NCBI GenBank assembly: GCA_027625915.1
Contig: JANTQA010000040.1
Span: 1,612,001-1,676,000, forward strand
DNA length: 64,000 nt
Source: Anaeramoeba flamelloides
Lineage: Eukaryota > Metamonada > Anaeramoebidae
Direction: 5' to 3'
Positions within the stretch are counted from its first letter, which is position 1; every line of letters begins with the position of its first letter. Below the pieces are notes generated by a model, which made no database searches, was not told the DNA's origin, and was given only the letters and a program-made list of their open reading frames with translations. The translations under genes were made by a program, and so were the position numbers. This document shows, piece by piece, positions 1 to 13,509 of the stretch.

Positions 1-1240
1 ATTTAAAACACATCATACTTTACTGGAAATTTTTTGGGTCCCTTTTCACCCCAAAATTGCCTAAAATGCTTGATTAAATAATTTATTCATTATAAAAGGT
101 ATTATAACATCATATAGAAAATTTGTTTTATCTATTGATTACTATTCAATATCAATATCTATATTAGATTCTAAATAATTTAAAAATAAAAAAAAATATA
201 AATTAAATTAGAAAAAAAAAATCAAATTTTTTTTCATTGCAAAATTTGTTAATTTTTTTCTACAAGTATTTTTTTCAAATTTAAAAAAATTGGCTAACAG
301 TTCGAGTCAGATTAATAATTGATTTTTTTTTTTATTTTTTACAATTTTTTAATTTTTGACTTTTTAAAATCTAGACATAAAATAAACAATATTGTTGAAT
401 TAGAGACCATATATCATAACTTATTTAACAAGATCTGGATTGATTTATTAAGGAAAAATCCAAATATCGCAAATATATTATTCAAATTTTTACTAATAAC
501 AAAACACAAATAAAAAAATTTTGGTTTCGGAGATTATTTTATTATATTGGAATAATATTTAAGAGTTATTTTTTATTTTATATGAAATTTAGGTATAAAT
601 ATTTTATCGATTAAAAAGTTATTTATATTTGTTTTATTCCAATTTAATAAATTGAAATTATTTTACAATTTTTTTTTTCTTTTTGATTTTCAAGTAATTT
701 ATATTGCTTAAATAAAAGTTTTAGAAAATTAATCATATTAAAAATTTAATTTTGGCCTAAAGAAATGAATTTCATTATTCTCTTAATTGGATATTTATTG
801 AAATTTTTTCTAAAAAAAGCAAATTAAATTTCAAAGTAATTTATTTTTTTATTTATTTTTTTTATCATAAAATTAGCAAAATTTTTTGGTGGTTATTATT
901 AATAAATTAATGTCTTGAGTTTTGAATTACTATTAATGTAATAAAATTTCCGATTTAAAAAAATAAAATAAAAATAAAAATCTTTAAAAAAAATGTAAAA
1001 ATGAATAATTATTATTTTTTTTTTCAATTTCAAAAAAAAAATCAATAACTTAACTAATTTCTCTTTGAACTATTTTGACTTTTGATTATAATTTAAATCT
1101 GGATTAGGAACAAATAAGTAAATTAATATATTAGTAGATCAATATCATTTTAAATCTAATTTAAAAAACTTGAAGAAATTTAGGCAAATCCGGGGTTCTA
1201 AGGGATATATACATAAATTCTGTTTCAAACAAAAGTCCAC
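1..1240. other. AT-rich sequence with no gene seen
   Basis: Dense A/T runs with stops in every frame. The only longer open frame (319-513, +) opens in a T-run and encodes an Ile/Asn/Phe-rich string with no motif, so I do not call it. No RNA gene was recognised. Confidence 0.5.
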
Positions 1241-1915
1241 ACATCTCAAATCATCAATACTATTAAATTTGATTGTTAATATGATAATTTCTTCTTCGTG
1301 ATTTGCATTTTAATTATTCATTTTTTCATTTTTTTTTTTATGGATATTGAACAGTTGAAAAATGAAAAAGCAAGATAAGAAGAAACCAATTTGAAAATAA
1401 TCTACTAGTATAAAAATGGAAATGGTTTAAGTCTGATTTCGAATGAGTTAGATATAGGATTAAGAAAGACCATTATTGTATCGATGTATGAAACAAAGAA
1501 AAGAGAGAAAAAAAAAACAATTCCAACTAAATACCCAGATGAATTGCGGCTTTATATTTGAAATGAGATCTTAAAGAACAAAAGTTTGAGGTGTAAAGAA
1601 ATACCAATAAAATGTCGAGAACTTTTTCACATTTCGCCTTGTTCAACTGTTTTTATTGATTTTATCTTTTTTTTCTTTCCAATTTACAAAACGAGATTTC
1701 TCATTTCAAATAAAAGGGCTAATCAATTTTTAAAAAATATAATTTTAATTTTTATTGTTTTGTTTCAAAATGGGGTTTTAAATATTCAGTTGAGGTTTTT
1801 TTATTTTTTAAGGCGTTTCTTAGATTTTAGAATGATACTACAATTAATTTGATTCAATTATAAATAATTCTTAAAATTTTTTGTAACCTTTTATTTGAAA
1901 AAGAGTTATATATAT
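1241..1915 (+). pseudogene. Tc1/mariner transposase remnant, N-terminal DNA-binding half (copy 1)
   Basis: Reading from the ATG at about 1340 gives a broken frame that begins MDIEQLKNEKAR. It continues into a helix-turn-helix-like stretch (IIY.YKNGNGLSLISNELDI) and a second one around LRLYI.NEILKNKSLRCKEI. This is the layout of the paired-type DNA-binding region of Tc1/mariner transposases. Several in-frame stops (TAA, TAG, TGA) show it is dead. A second copy lies inverted at 11390-12055, and the two share non-coding flanks too, for example a stretch reading ATTAATTTGATTCAATTATA just downstream. The open frame 1586-1852 is part of this relic, not an independent gene. Family assignment rests on HTH spacing and periodicity only; no catalytic DDE/DDD part is present here. 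Confidence 0.55.
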
Positions 1916-1919
1916 ATAT

Positions 1920-3655
<1,736 letters not shown>

Positions 3656-3659
3656 CTAT

Positions 3660-4558
3660 TGATAGGAGAGCAATAAGAAGAAACTAATATATTTATCAAT
3701 TCCATCTACTTTTCAGCTAAGAGTAGGAATTCCTATTGCTATTTTTTTTTTTTTTTGAATGATATTATTAAATTTTCCAAAAAAGATTTAAAATTCTTAT
3801 TAATCAATAAATTCCAATTAAAATCTTGATAAATAAACAATAAAAATAAATTGTATATTTTAATTGATTTAGAAAAAAAAAATCCTAAAAAAATTGAATA
3901 TTTCTAAAAATAGAAACTAATATAAAGAGTTATCAGTGCTTTCTTATTTGGATTTTGTTTCACATGAAAAATTAAATTGAAATTATTATCTGTTTAAAAG
4001 AGTTTTACCAAATAAATATGAAATTTCTATGAAATACTTTTAATGAAAAAAATTGATATTGAAGAATAATTCCCAATTAACCGTATAATTTCAGATAAAA
4101 AACAAAATTCAGGATTTACCTTTATTTTAATATATATTCTTCTCTAAAATAAATCAAATATTAGAATATCAGATAATTAATAAAAGACAAAACTAATTCA
4201 TCTTCAATTAAGTTAAATACTTGACAAAAATATCAAGAGTTATTCAATAAGCTCTCAGTCAAAAGAATAATTACAAAAAATGATTAAATACTATAAAAAA
4301 TCTCATAACTTTTATCAAGCTTTCAAACAATTTACAAACCTTTCAGTCACTTTCTAGAAATTTTCAAACCTTTCAGTAACATTATGCAACCTTAAAGGTG
4401 AATTACTTTCCAAAAGACATCAGCTTTGTAAAAGTCAGGAGATTTTTGATGTGAAATTTAAAAATTTTAAATCATTTTTTGGTTTATTTCTTTTACATTC
4501 TTTTTTTTTCTTCATTTTTGCTAAAATTAAAATGTCACATCTAAATTGCACAGTTTTA
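3660..4558. other. Intergenic sequence upstream of the PH-domain gene
   Basis: No gene seen. A short repeated phrase (CTTTCA followed by AA, ACC or GTAAC) occurs between 4320 and 4385. The last few hundred bases should contain the promoter of the gene starting at 4559, but I recognise no core element. Confidence 0.4.
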
Positions 4559-6446
4559 ATGGAGGGGCCCCTTTTGATACTTTCATGTAACATTCACTTT
4601 ATTTTTTTTGAAAAGAAATGATTCAAGTATTCAAGTAATTTTTTTTTATATAATTTAAATCCAAAATTTCCCCAATAGCCGGATGGAAGTCATGGAAAAA
4701 AAGATATTTTGTTTTGTACAACAACAAAACTTTGTTACAATATAAAAACCAAAACGATTATCAACAAAAAAAAAATTCTCTTGACAAAATTGATCTTAAT
4801 GGCTTTTCTTGTTCAGAATACCAACCTAAAAAAACAAAATCAAAAAAATTCTATTTCAAACTAAACCATTTTTTGCCCTTAAAGCCAATCTCCTTTTCCA
4901 CAGAAGATCTGGTGTCTGGCAAGAAATGGGCAGAAACAATTTCAAATGCAGTAAAAAAAAAGCCAACCAACTTCAACACCTCCTTACCAATCACCAACAA
5001 CAACACAAACAACTCAACTTCTAATACCAACAATACCAATTTAACAAATATAACTAATTCCACCACCTCAACAAATACTACCAATACAACAACACAAACC
5101 AATACAACAAACCAATCACAAATCAATATAACAATACAAACACAAACACAAAACAATACAACAACACAAACACAAAACCAATCACAAGAAATGTATTCGT
5201 TTGAAATTCCAAACAAATTCAAAGAAAATCAAAGTACCATTCCTTCATTTTCATTTTTTAATTCAGATCTTTCTTTTTTATTATTTAAAAAAATAAACAA
5301 ATTTTAAAATTAAGACAACAAAACAAAACAAAACTTAATTAAATGAACAAATAATGAACTCAAAACCAAAAACGGGACTTTTCAAATAAAAAAAAAACTT
5401 TTTTTCCTTTTTATTTTCAAAAAGAAACCAAAACAACCAACAAAATTCAAATTATCGATTTTTTTTTTTAATTTCATTTGTATTTAATCCATTCTTTTAA
5501 TTGTTTATTCATAAAAAGCTTATTATCTTGACAAAATTACCTATGTTGACTCTATGAATTTTATTTCTGAGGAATATTATTGCCGGATCACAACCAATGA
5601 AATTGAATTGTTACCAATCAATGACTATGTTGATAAAACAAAAATTCCAATCTCTACTTTGCAAAGGGTGCGCCTAATGTCTGATTCTCTTGATGAATTT
5701 AAAATCTTACTTCGGTCTGGAACATCTTCTCCACCAATTTTTCTTATTTCGAACAGCGCCTTTAAAATCTTAACAATCTTTTCAATATTAATTATTTTTA
5801 CTCAAAAAACAACAGTCGAAAGAACCCTACAAAATGGGCATCTGTCAAATGAAAAATCAATCATTAGATTTTTAACACCATTATTGCAAACAATTTTTTC
5901 AATTATCGTGCGAACAAAACAAGAGTCCGAATTAGAAAAATACCATTTTGAATATTTTGCTAATAAGCAAGAAGATTCCATCGGCATTTTAGAAAAATAC
6001 TTCCAACACAAAACACCATTATTATTATTTTCAGAATTAAAAATGGATAACTCAACTTTATTGCCCTTGACATCTATTCTTCAAATTATTTGCTTTATTT
6101 TACCAAAGCCAATTTTTTTTAAAGACACAGAACTTTCTCTATCAGAAATATTTGATCAAGGTAAATAATTCTTTTCAACACAAAAATTTTTGAAGAAAAA
6201 TTTTTTTATTACAAGTAATGTTAAGGGCTATGTTTGCAATTCAACAATTTGTCTCAGCCAGATAGGTTCCAATCTCATTTACATTATGAAGGAATGATCT
6301 TTAAAATATTCTCCAATTTGGATCAAAAAATCATTTTATGTCATTTTTCAAATGAAAAAAGAACAAGAAATTTTGAGATATGTGAACTAGAACACCTTGT
6401 TAAGGATCGTGAAAATGAAAAAAAAAAAATAATCACGATTTTTTAA
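4559..6446 (+). CDS. PH-domain protein, four exons
   Basis: Proposed join: 4559-4586, 4679-5233, 5519-6160, 6226-6446 (481 aa, TAA stop). All junctions are GT-AG and in phase. Residues 1-35 read MEGPLLILSSGWKSWKKRYF and continue VLYNNKTLLQYK, the typical first strands of a pleckstrin-homology domain. A later KKFYFKL and a W-containing C-terminal helix (STEDLVSGKKWAETISNAVK) complete it by about residue 95. PH domains bind phosphoinositides or proteins at membranes. An Asn/Thr/Gln-rich linker of about 80 residues follows. Exon 3 (STLQRVRLMSDSLDEFKILL, then SPPIFLISNSAFKILTIF) resembles a second, divergent PH-like fold. Exon 4 is unidentified. AATAAA at about 6464 could be the poly(A) signal. 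The 28-nt first exon is supported by phase and by completing the PH start. Exon 4 acceptor choice is the weakest part. No catalytic domain is visible. Confidence 0.65.
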
Positions 6447-9248
6447 CCATTAAAAACATTCTCAATAAACAACTTTAAATCTAAAAGATCAGATTCTCAA
6501 TGAATTTTGACCATTGAGTTACTTTGAATTGTTACATTATCTCCAAAAACCATAAAACTGTTCCAGCTCTGCTGTGAAAATTTATATGACATAGAAATTG
6601 GTTTTCTATTATAAATTTGTGTTTTTTGAAATAGAAAATTCAATTTCTATCATAAGATAAAAATTTCAACTTCATATACTTTATTAGAATTATTTTTTTT
6701 TGTAAAAACAAAAACAAAAATTAAATTTTCTCAAGAATTGAAATTACAAGAAGAAATATCCCAGAATAAATATCAGAAAAGAAATCACAGAAATCACAGA
6801 AATCACAGAAACCAGAAAACATGGAAACATGAAAGTATTTTTCGATCTTTGTTTTTAAATTGTAAAAACCTGAGATTTTAACAATTTTGGAAATTGAAGA
6901 TCCACATTAATGTAAGTATTTTAAAGAATTTGTTTGTCAATTTCCAAAACCAAATGAACCAAAGGAACCAAAAAATGGATAACTTATTTTTAATCTTGTA
7001 TTATAAATTTTACAGTTTATGATGAACTTTAATAACCCTTTTACGGTTTGTTGTACAAAATAAATTTTCTAAATAGAAAATCAATTTCAGGGTCTTAGAA
7101 ATTTTCACGGTAGGGCTGGAAAGATTGTATGAATTATTACAAAGGAGTTGTGATTTTGTCTTATTTATTTTGGTTCTTTTTGTTTTTCCTTGAATTGAAT
7201 CTCCACCACGACTAAGAGGAGAGTATCCCCTCGAATTGTTTGTGGAACAACATGATCCATGCTAAACGCACTTAACATTTTTTTTTGTGCATTTTTGATA
7301 AAATTTTTTTGTTTGGATCGTTTCTCTTAAAACCAAATTTGTTGTTTCAATATAAATTGGGTTTAGGTTGTGTGGGAAAGGTTTTGAAGAATTTTGCATG
7401 AAAGGATCTTTTCGAATTATTTATTTGCAAAAATTTTTGTCAGTTTTTTTTTATTTAAAAAAAGAATATTGTTTGATAGTCGAGAAAAAATGATCTGTCT
7501 TTTTATTTGAAAATGAGAATTTTAGTGGATTTAATACAATACCAAAACAATTATCGTGGCAATTCTTCAAAAATGTCTTTGTTTTAAAATAACAAAGGCC
7601 AAGTCTCCAAAAATTTCAGTTTTCTCCTTTTTGACCTTTTAAAACAATTTTAAGAACCTTCTCAGCATAACTCAGAAATCAAAAAAAAAAAAAACATCGA
7701 AAATCCTCAATAATGTGTAAGGGTTTTTAAAAAATGACATTGAAGGTCAATTTTTTCAAAAAGTCGATTTTTGCCAACCTTCTTTTTGATTTTTTAATAT
7801 CACAAAAACGAAACTGACAAATTTAGTAAAAATACGTCATTTTTTCCTTCTTAGATCTCTCTGAATAAAAATTTATGAGATTTACAAACCACCAAAACCT
7901 GATAAGAACACACAATTCTTTGAATTTCAATTGTAAACGTAGTCGTTAAATATCAAAATTAGAAAAATAATCAAACTTTTTTTTTTTTTTTATTATTATT
8001 TTTTTTTTTATTTTTTGGCCATATTTATTCTAACATTGTAAAGAAAAAGAAAGAGAAGAATTTTCTTTTAAACACTAAAATTAAATATATTTTTAATAAT
8101 TCCACTTCCAATAAAATAATGGAAGAAGAAGAAGAAAATAAAAAAATAGAAACATTTAATATCGATTTTAAAGGATAAAATAGTAAAAGAAGTAATGAAT
8201 TTTGAATTAAACATAGAAAATATAAAGTTAAAAAAGTTTTGATTTTGGAATACAAAATAACATTTTCTGGGCTAGAACTAAACTCTTTTCTAATCATTCC
8301 AACCCATTTAAGAAATGAAAAAAACTATTATTTTTTTAAAAAATATTTCTTGAATGATTACTTTTAAAACAAGAAAATATTTAATTTTGAGTATACTTTT
8401 CTTTTTTGATAATTTTATAATTTAATTTTTAATCAAATTAAAAAGTTAAAAATTAAAAAAAAAAAAAAAAAGGTTCAAATTTATAAAGAAAAATTAAAAA
8501 GTATTTTTGAATAAAAATTTTGGAAACAATTTCCTCAATTTATTGTTGTTCAAATTATTTTAAATTTTTTTTTACGAATCACAAAAGATTTAAAATGTTG
8601 TTGATCTTTATGATCAAAATATTATTGATTTGTATTTAGTTGGTTGATCATTCTTTTATTGTGTTTAAAATAAAATCTAGAAATAAATTTCTTTGCTTTC
8701 AAAAATAAAATCGAAAAAAAATTTTTTTTTAAAAACTTCTTTGAAAACAGTCCGAAAAAAAGTTATGAAAATGGGTCTATTTAGGTTTATGAACTGTTTT
8801 CAGATAACCTTTAACAAACCATTTTCTTACACTTTTTTTTAAAACGACGATAAATAAAAAGAAAAAAAAACTAAATAAAAAGAAAAACAACAAAATAAAA
8901 AGAAAAAAAAATATAATTATTTGTACCAATCTTTCGAAATTGAATTTATCACAAATCACTATTTTATTTGTTGAATGATTTTAAAGGTGATATGTCAAAT
9001 TTATGAAGAAGAAGTTTAAAACGAATCAGTATATTTTAAAACCAAATGAAAATATTTTTTTTTTTTATTTTCTATTCAAATAGTTTTCAAATATTAAAAC
9101 AAAGACAAAAAATTAAGATTATATTATTATATTTTTTATTTATATTTATTTATACTGTTATTATTATTTTTATTCTATTATTATTATAATTATAAATTTT
9201 TTTTCTCACAATATTCTTTTTATTATCATTCTTTTTATAAAAAAATAG
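6447..9248. other. Intergenic or intronic stretch between the PH and SAPS-like genes
   Basis: Mostly A/T runs. Short direct repeats of a CACAGAAAT-type unit lie at about 6785-6815. A compositionally richer patch at 7190-7265 could encode PPRLRGEYPLELFVEQHDPC on the + strand but has no clear splice frame. Upstream exons of the SAPS-like gene should lie here, but I could not place them. The frames at 8025-8297 (-) and 8777-8959 (-) are low-complexity and are not called. Confidence 0.35.
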
Positions 9249-10681
9249 AACTATCTGGAAAAGAAAATATTCAAAATTTCCATAAACTTTATTTTAAATA
9301 TCCACCTCTGATTACAAAAATAATGGGACAAATATTTTTAATTGCACATTTAATAATACAAGAATATGAACAAACTGGAGTTCTTAATCATTTGGCAATT
9401 TTTCTAAATAATTTAATTACATTTTTTCAACACCCAATTGAAAGTGATTTAAAAAAAACTTTAGATTATAAAAATAATCAAATTAATTTTATTACTTTTT
9501 TAATACAACAAGCACCAGTAAATTTTTTTTTTTTTTTACCAAGAACTTTTCAATTTTTTTTTATTTTTCTAAAAATAAATATTTACTATATTTATTAAAC
9601 ACTAAGCATCGTTAATGATCTAAATTTTAAAATTATTGTAAATTATTTCTCCTGATTTTTTAAAAAAAAAAAGAATTTATTTTATGATAATTGGGTTTTT
9701 ATTAAAGAAAGAGTTCAAGGAAGAGAAATTGAAGTGAATGAACAATATGAATCAATCTGGGAAGATAGAGGGATTGTTTTCTCGAAAAAAGAAACAACAG
9801 GGAATTTTCAATATGGTACAAATTTGATCTTTATCAAGAATACTTTTGAAAAAAAAATTTTTCAAAAATCAATAAGTAGAGATGACCTTTCACAAAACTC
9901 TGAATTGGCTTCCATGGGCTCGTTAGATAATTCATTGATTGAAAATTTCAGAGATTCTAATAGTCAAGGTGGTGGTTCAGGAAGTGTTTCTAGTGGATTT
10001 TCTAAAAATAGAGAAGAACTTTATGATAGAAGGCAAAACCACCAAATAAAAAATAAAATTTTTGAAGAATTGGATTCGGATCTCGAAGAACAAACAAATG
10101 AAGATAGAATTATGAAGCACATTGAGATTTATTTTGACAAACCTTTGCCTTTATTGCCAATCACTGAACAAGGAATTGAGCATTTATTTACGCATCCTTT
10201 AGAATTAGAATTTAAATCCGAAAAAATTGATTATTTATACGAAAACGATTTCCAAGGAATCTGGAATATCGCAGAATTGTTGGAATTATTTCATCAAAAA
10301 TCTAATCCGAATACCAATTCGAGTACTAATAATAATAATCCAAACTCAAACTCAAATTCAAATGAGAATTATAAAAATCTAAATCTTCATACAATTTTGA
10401 GTTTAATTTTGGAAGAATTTTGTTTTGAAATTCCATTATTAGCAAACGAAATATCAGATAGCAATTTCCATATCTTATCAGAATTGATAAACAGTTCCAT
10501 CAAATTCAAAAAAAGTCCTTCAGAGATGTTAATTAATACTATTGACGAATTAAACCTAATGAATATATCTCAATCAAGTCAGATGGATACACAAAATTTG
10601 ATAAAGCAAAAACAAATATATCCTTCAAAAAGTAGATTTAGTATCCGGCGTTATAAATCTAAAAAAAAAAAATATTATTAA
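9249..10681 (+). CDS. SAPS-like PP6/Sit4 phosphatase regulatory subunit, 3' exons
   Basis: Two exons: 9249-9517 and 9674-10681, joined by a 156-nt phase-0 GT-AG intron (QQAP then NLFYDNWVF). The AG at 9247-9248 means one or more 5' exons are missing. SAPS proteins (PPP6R, yeast SAP) are helical-repeat subunits of the PP6/Sit4 phosphatase. Three points match the C-terminal part of that family in order: FKYP; a GYMGHL-like block (KIMGQIFLIAHLI); and W plus a polar strand, then ESIWEDRGIVFSKKE, close to the family's DIWEEKHIAFT. The tail is Ser/Asn-rich with an acidic patch (SDLEEQTNEDR) and a later unidentified helical region (PLPLLPITEQGIEHLF onward). The SAPS call rests on a few short blocks recalled from the family, so treat it as provisional. 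The coding status of both exons is much surer. Confidence 0.5.
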
Positions 10682-11060
10682 TTTTACCTTTAAATAAATC
10701 AAATTATCAAATAAATAAATTATTATATATTTACATTCAAGTGTATTTTATCATTTTTTTTAAAAATTATTTACTTCTTTCATTTGTGTATTTATTACGG
10801 TAATTCGTCGATTTCTCTTTTAACCCATGATAAAGTTTAAATAATCGCGATAATACTTATAAAATCGGGTTTTTCTCTGATAATATTTAATATTCGATAC
10901 AAATTGTGATAATCGATGAAATTGTAATATTACATACAAATTGTAATATTAATTACAATTCGCGATATTCTATAAAATGTGATAATTGATAATACTGTGA
11001 TAATATCACAAATTACTATAATATATAAAAATCAACAATAATTGTCCAAAAATCTGTGAT
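10682..11060. repeat. Array of ATCGCGAT/GTGATAAT-like motifs
   Basis: From about 10795 to 11040 the sequence repeatedly carries TCGCGATA, GTGATAAT, TTGTAATATTA and close variants. It looks like the sub-terminal zones of the two inverted-repeat elements at 34456-35692 and 50767-52016. It may be a solo end or a decayed copy. No gene lies here. Confidence 0.5.
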
Positions 11061-11389
11061 ATTTGTGTAAAAAATAGAGATTAACAATAAATTTGGATAT
11101 ATAACATAAATTTTTGAGATAATAGTAGAATAATTAAGATAGATTTTTAAAAAGTTTTATTTGTGTCAAAAAAAAATGATTTAAAAATTCTTTTTCTCCA
11201 CAAATAAATAAAAAATTGAATTAATAGTGATTTTTTTATAGAGTGATTCTCAGCTGCCTTCATTTTCCCCACCGTCTCATCACTTGGATGAGAGAAACAA
11301 AATTTCGTACCAATCCCTTCAAAAAGTTGTTGCTTAGGGGAATTCTATTATTTGAATTGTGTGGATTTTTAAAATCAACATGATATCAA

Positions 11390-12055
11390 CTCTTTTTCAA
11401 ATAAACTGGCAAAAAAAATTTCAAGAATTATAATTGAATCAAATTAATTGTAGTATAACTCCAAAATATATGAAACCCTTTAAAAAATTTAAAAACACAA
11501 ATGATTATTTAAAACTCATTAAAACAAAACAATAAAAATCAAAATTAAATATTTTAAATATTGATGTACCGTTTTATTTGAAATGAAAAATCTCGTTTTG
11601 AAAATTGTGCAAAAAAAAATTATAAAATCGATAAAAACCATTGAACAGGGTGAATTGGGGAAAATTTCTTTACATTTTATTGATATCTCTTTACACGTCA
11701 AACTTTTGTTCTTTGTGGTCTCATTTTCAATATACAGCCGCAATTAATCTGCGTGTTTGGATGGAATTGTCTGTTTTTTTTTATTTTCTTTTTTCTTTGT
11801 TCCATGCATCTATTCAATAATGGTCTTTCTTAATTTCTATATCTAGCTCATTTGAAATCAAACTTAAACTGTTACTGTTTTTTAAACTGGTAGATTATTT
11901 CCAAATTAATTTCTTCTTATCTTCTTTTATTCATTTTCCTACTGTTCAATATCCATAAATAAAAAAAAAAAAGTAAAAAATAAATAATTAAAATGAAAAT
12001 AATCAATAAGTACGTATCTTATTAACAATCAAATTCAATAGTATTGGTGATTTGA
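11390..12055 (-). pseudogene. Tc1/mariner transposase remnant, N-terminal half (copy 2)
   Basis: This is the inverted homologue of 1241-1915. The frame 11519-11743 (-) reads MRLYIENETTKNKSLTCKEI and PNSPCSMVFIDFI, nearly the same as copy 1. Where copy 1 has TGA, this copy has Glu. Both copies start near a shared TCTCAAATCA and run past a shared TTGAAAAAGAGTT. Copy 2 also retains a richer segment at 11240-11330 beyond the shared part. No DDE region remains. Confidence 0.55.
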
Positions 12056-13160
12056 GAATTGTAAACTATGTTTGAAAAAGAATTTAGAAATTGCATTTAA
12101 CCCAGTATCACTATATTAATCACTATATCACTTAAAAAATCACAAATTCAGAATTTGTCACATAAATATATCAGAATTTAAAAAAAAAATGGAAATTCTT
12201 CCAATTATCTTCACCAATTTTTCCATACTTCTTTTTGATATAAACCCCATTCCAAAAATTTGGACACACCCAAAATCAAGAATAGACAAAAAATCTCAAT
12301 TTACTATATTTTTAGAAAGGTAATATAAAAACACTTTTAAGTTGCCAAGTATTAATGATTTTATAAGTAATCATTTTTTATCCAAATAAAAGAAAAAAAT
12401 ATCAAACCAAAAATTAAAAAATCAAGATGTGTTCTAAAAAAATGATAAAGTGAATAAAAAAGTGTATTTATAAATTTGTAAAAAATTTCACCAACAAATG
12501 TTGATCGATCAAATGATAAGATACCATGGACTAAGTGTATGTGATTTTTTTATTATATAAACTCATTAACTTTAACAATCTATCAATCATTGAAAAAAAT
12601 CCAGATCTAACAAAATAGATTACATAACGGGAAAAAAGAATATGAAAACAAAACAAAAAATCCAAAAAATGAAATAGTTTTAAAATCAAAATTATTTCCA
12701 AATCAAATGGAAATTCTGGTATTGTTATTCTTTTAACTGTTTAAACTGTGTCCAAATTTTTTTAATTTAGTTTATTTACGATTTCCATGGAGTGATAAAG
12801 ATTTTACGTACTTGGGCCAATATAAAAAAAATTTTTAAGAGTTTTTGATACTTTTCAAATCATAACTGTGCCTTTTCTACTTTTGGATTACCAAGAATTT
12901 TATTGGATTCCTTTCCCATGTTAATTTCCATTTATATAGTTAATTGGTAGGGTAAGTTCTAAAATGTTGAAAATTAGCAAATTCAATATTTTCCATTTTT
13001 TTATATTACATTTTCATAAAAAAATTAAGAAAAATAAACTTATTTTGATATTTTTATTTTATCGGATTTGTCTAAGAATAATTAATTCAATCCATTTGGA
13101 GGTAAAAGTAAAAAAAAAATGAAAATGTAACATATTTTTTATTTATTTTGAAGGGGGGAA
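12056..13160. other. AT-rich sequence with no gene seen
   Basis: No open frame of interest and no recognised repeat. The stretch 12780-12960 is slightly less A/T-dense but stops occur in all frames. Confidence 0.4.
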
Positions 13161-13164
13161 ACTA

Positions 13165-13500
13165 GTTTACTCTTACATCCGTTAGGTTTTTTTAATTCAA
13201 AAGATTAGAATAAAATCTTTGATTTTACTCAATTCTTTTAAATTCTGGAAAAGCGTGGTTAGGTTTTCTTGAGTTTTCTGTTTATTTGTGAAGTGTTCTA
13301 GGTTTTTTTTTACTTTAGAAATAAACCGAAAATTTATTAAAATTTTCGGTTTATTTCTAAAGTAAAAACAACCTAACGAAAATCGATAGATTTCACAAAT
13401 AACATTGAAAACCTCAAGAAAACCTTCGTTAGGTTTTTTTTAATTTTAGAAATTAAAAAAAACCAAGGCACTCTACGGCACTTGACGGCACTATACGAGA
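13165..13500. repeat. Nested palindrome cluster with GGCACTTGACGGCACT spacer (copy A)
   Basis: An inner, nearly perfect palindrome spans 13306-13368, with 29-bp arms containing TTTAGAAATAAACCGAAAAT. It sits inside an outer, imperfect pair of arms (GTTAGGTTTTCTTGAG on both sides). A further CAGAATT/CTTTGATTTTACTCAATT-type arm lies to the left. The right edge reads GGCACTCTACGGCACTTGAC and so on. The same building blocks recur at 30555-30839, 54430-54530 and 57620-58320. It abuts a LINE remnant at 13510-13900. Confidence 0.75.
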
Positions 13501-13509
13501 TGACTGTTT

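Noticed and set aside
301-320. GTTCGAGTC, like the T-loop of a tRNA
   Set aside because: No acceptor stem, anticodon arm or D-arm can be drawn around it.
319-513. 64-aa open frame on the + strand
   Set aside because: Opens within a T-run, has no ATG-context or motif, and its composition equals the background.
1586-1852. 88-aa open frame on the + strand
   Set aside because: It starts at a non-ATG codon and is the tail of the mariner-type relic that also occurs inverted at 11519-11743.
4851-5222. 123-aa Val/Cys-rich frame on the minus strand
   Set aside because: Antisense shadow of the Asn/Thr/Gln-rich linker of the PH-domain gene.
6790-6815. Possible CRISPR-like short repeats (CACAGAAAT units)
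   Set aside because: The units are adjacent, without spacers, and the context is eukaryotic; it is a simple tandem repeat.
8025-8297. 90-aa Leu/Phe/Ser-rich minus-strand frame
   Set aside because: Hydrophobic low-complexity frame generated by A/T-rich sequence; no splice or family support.
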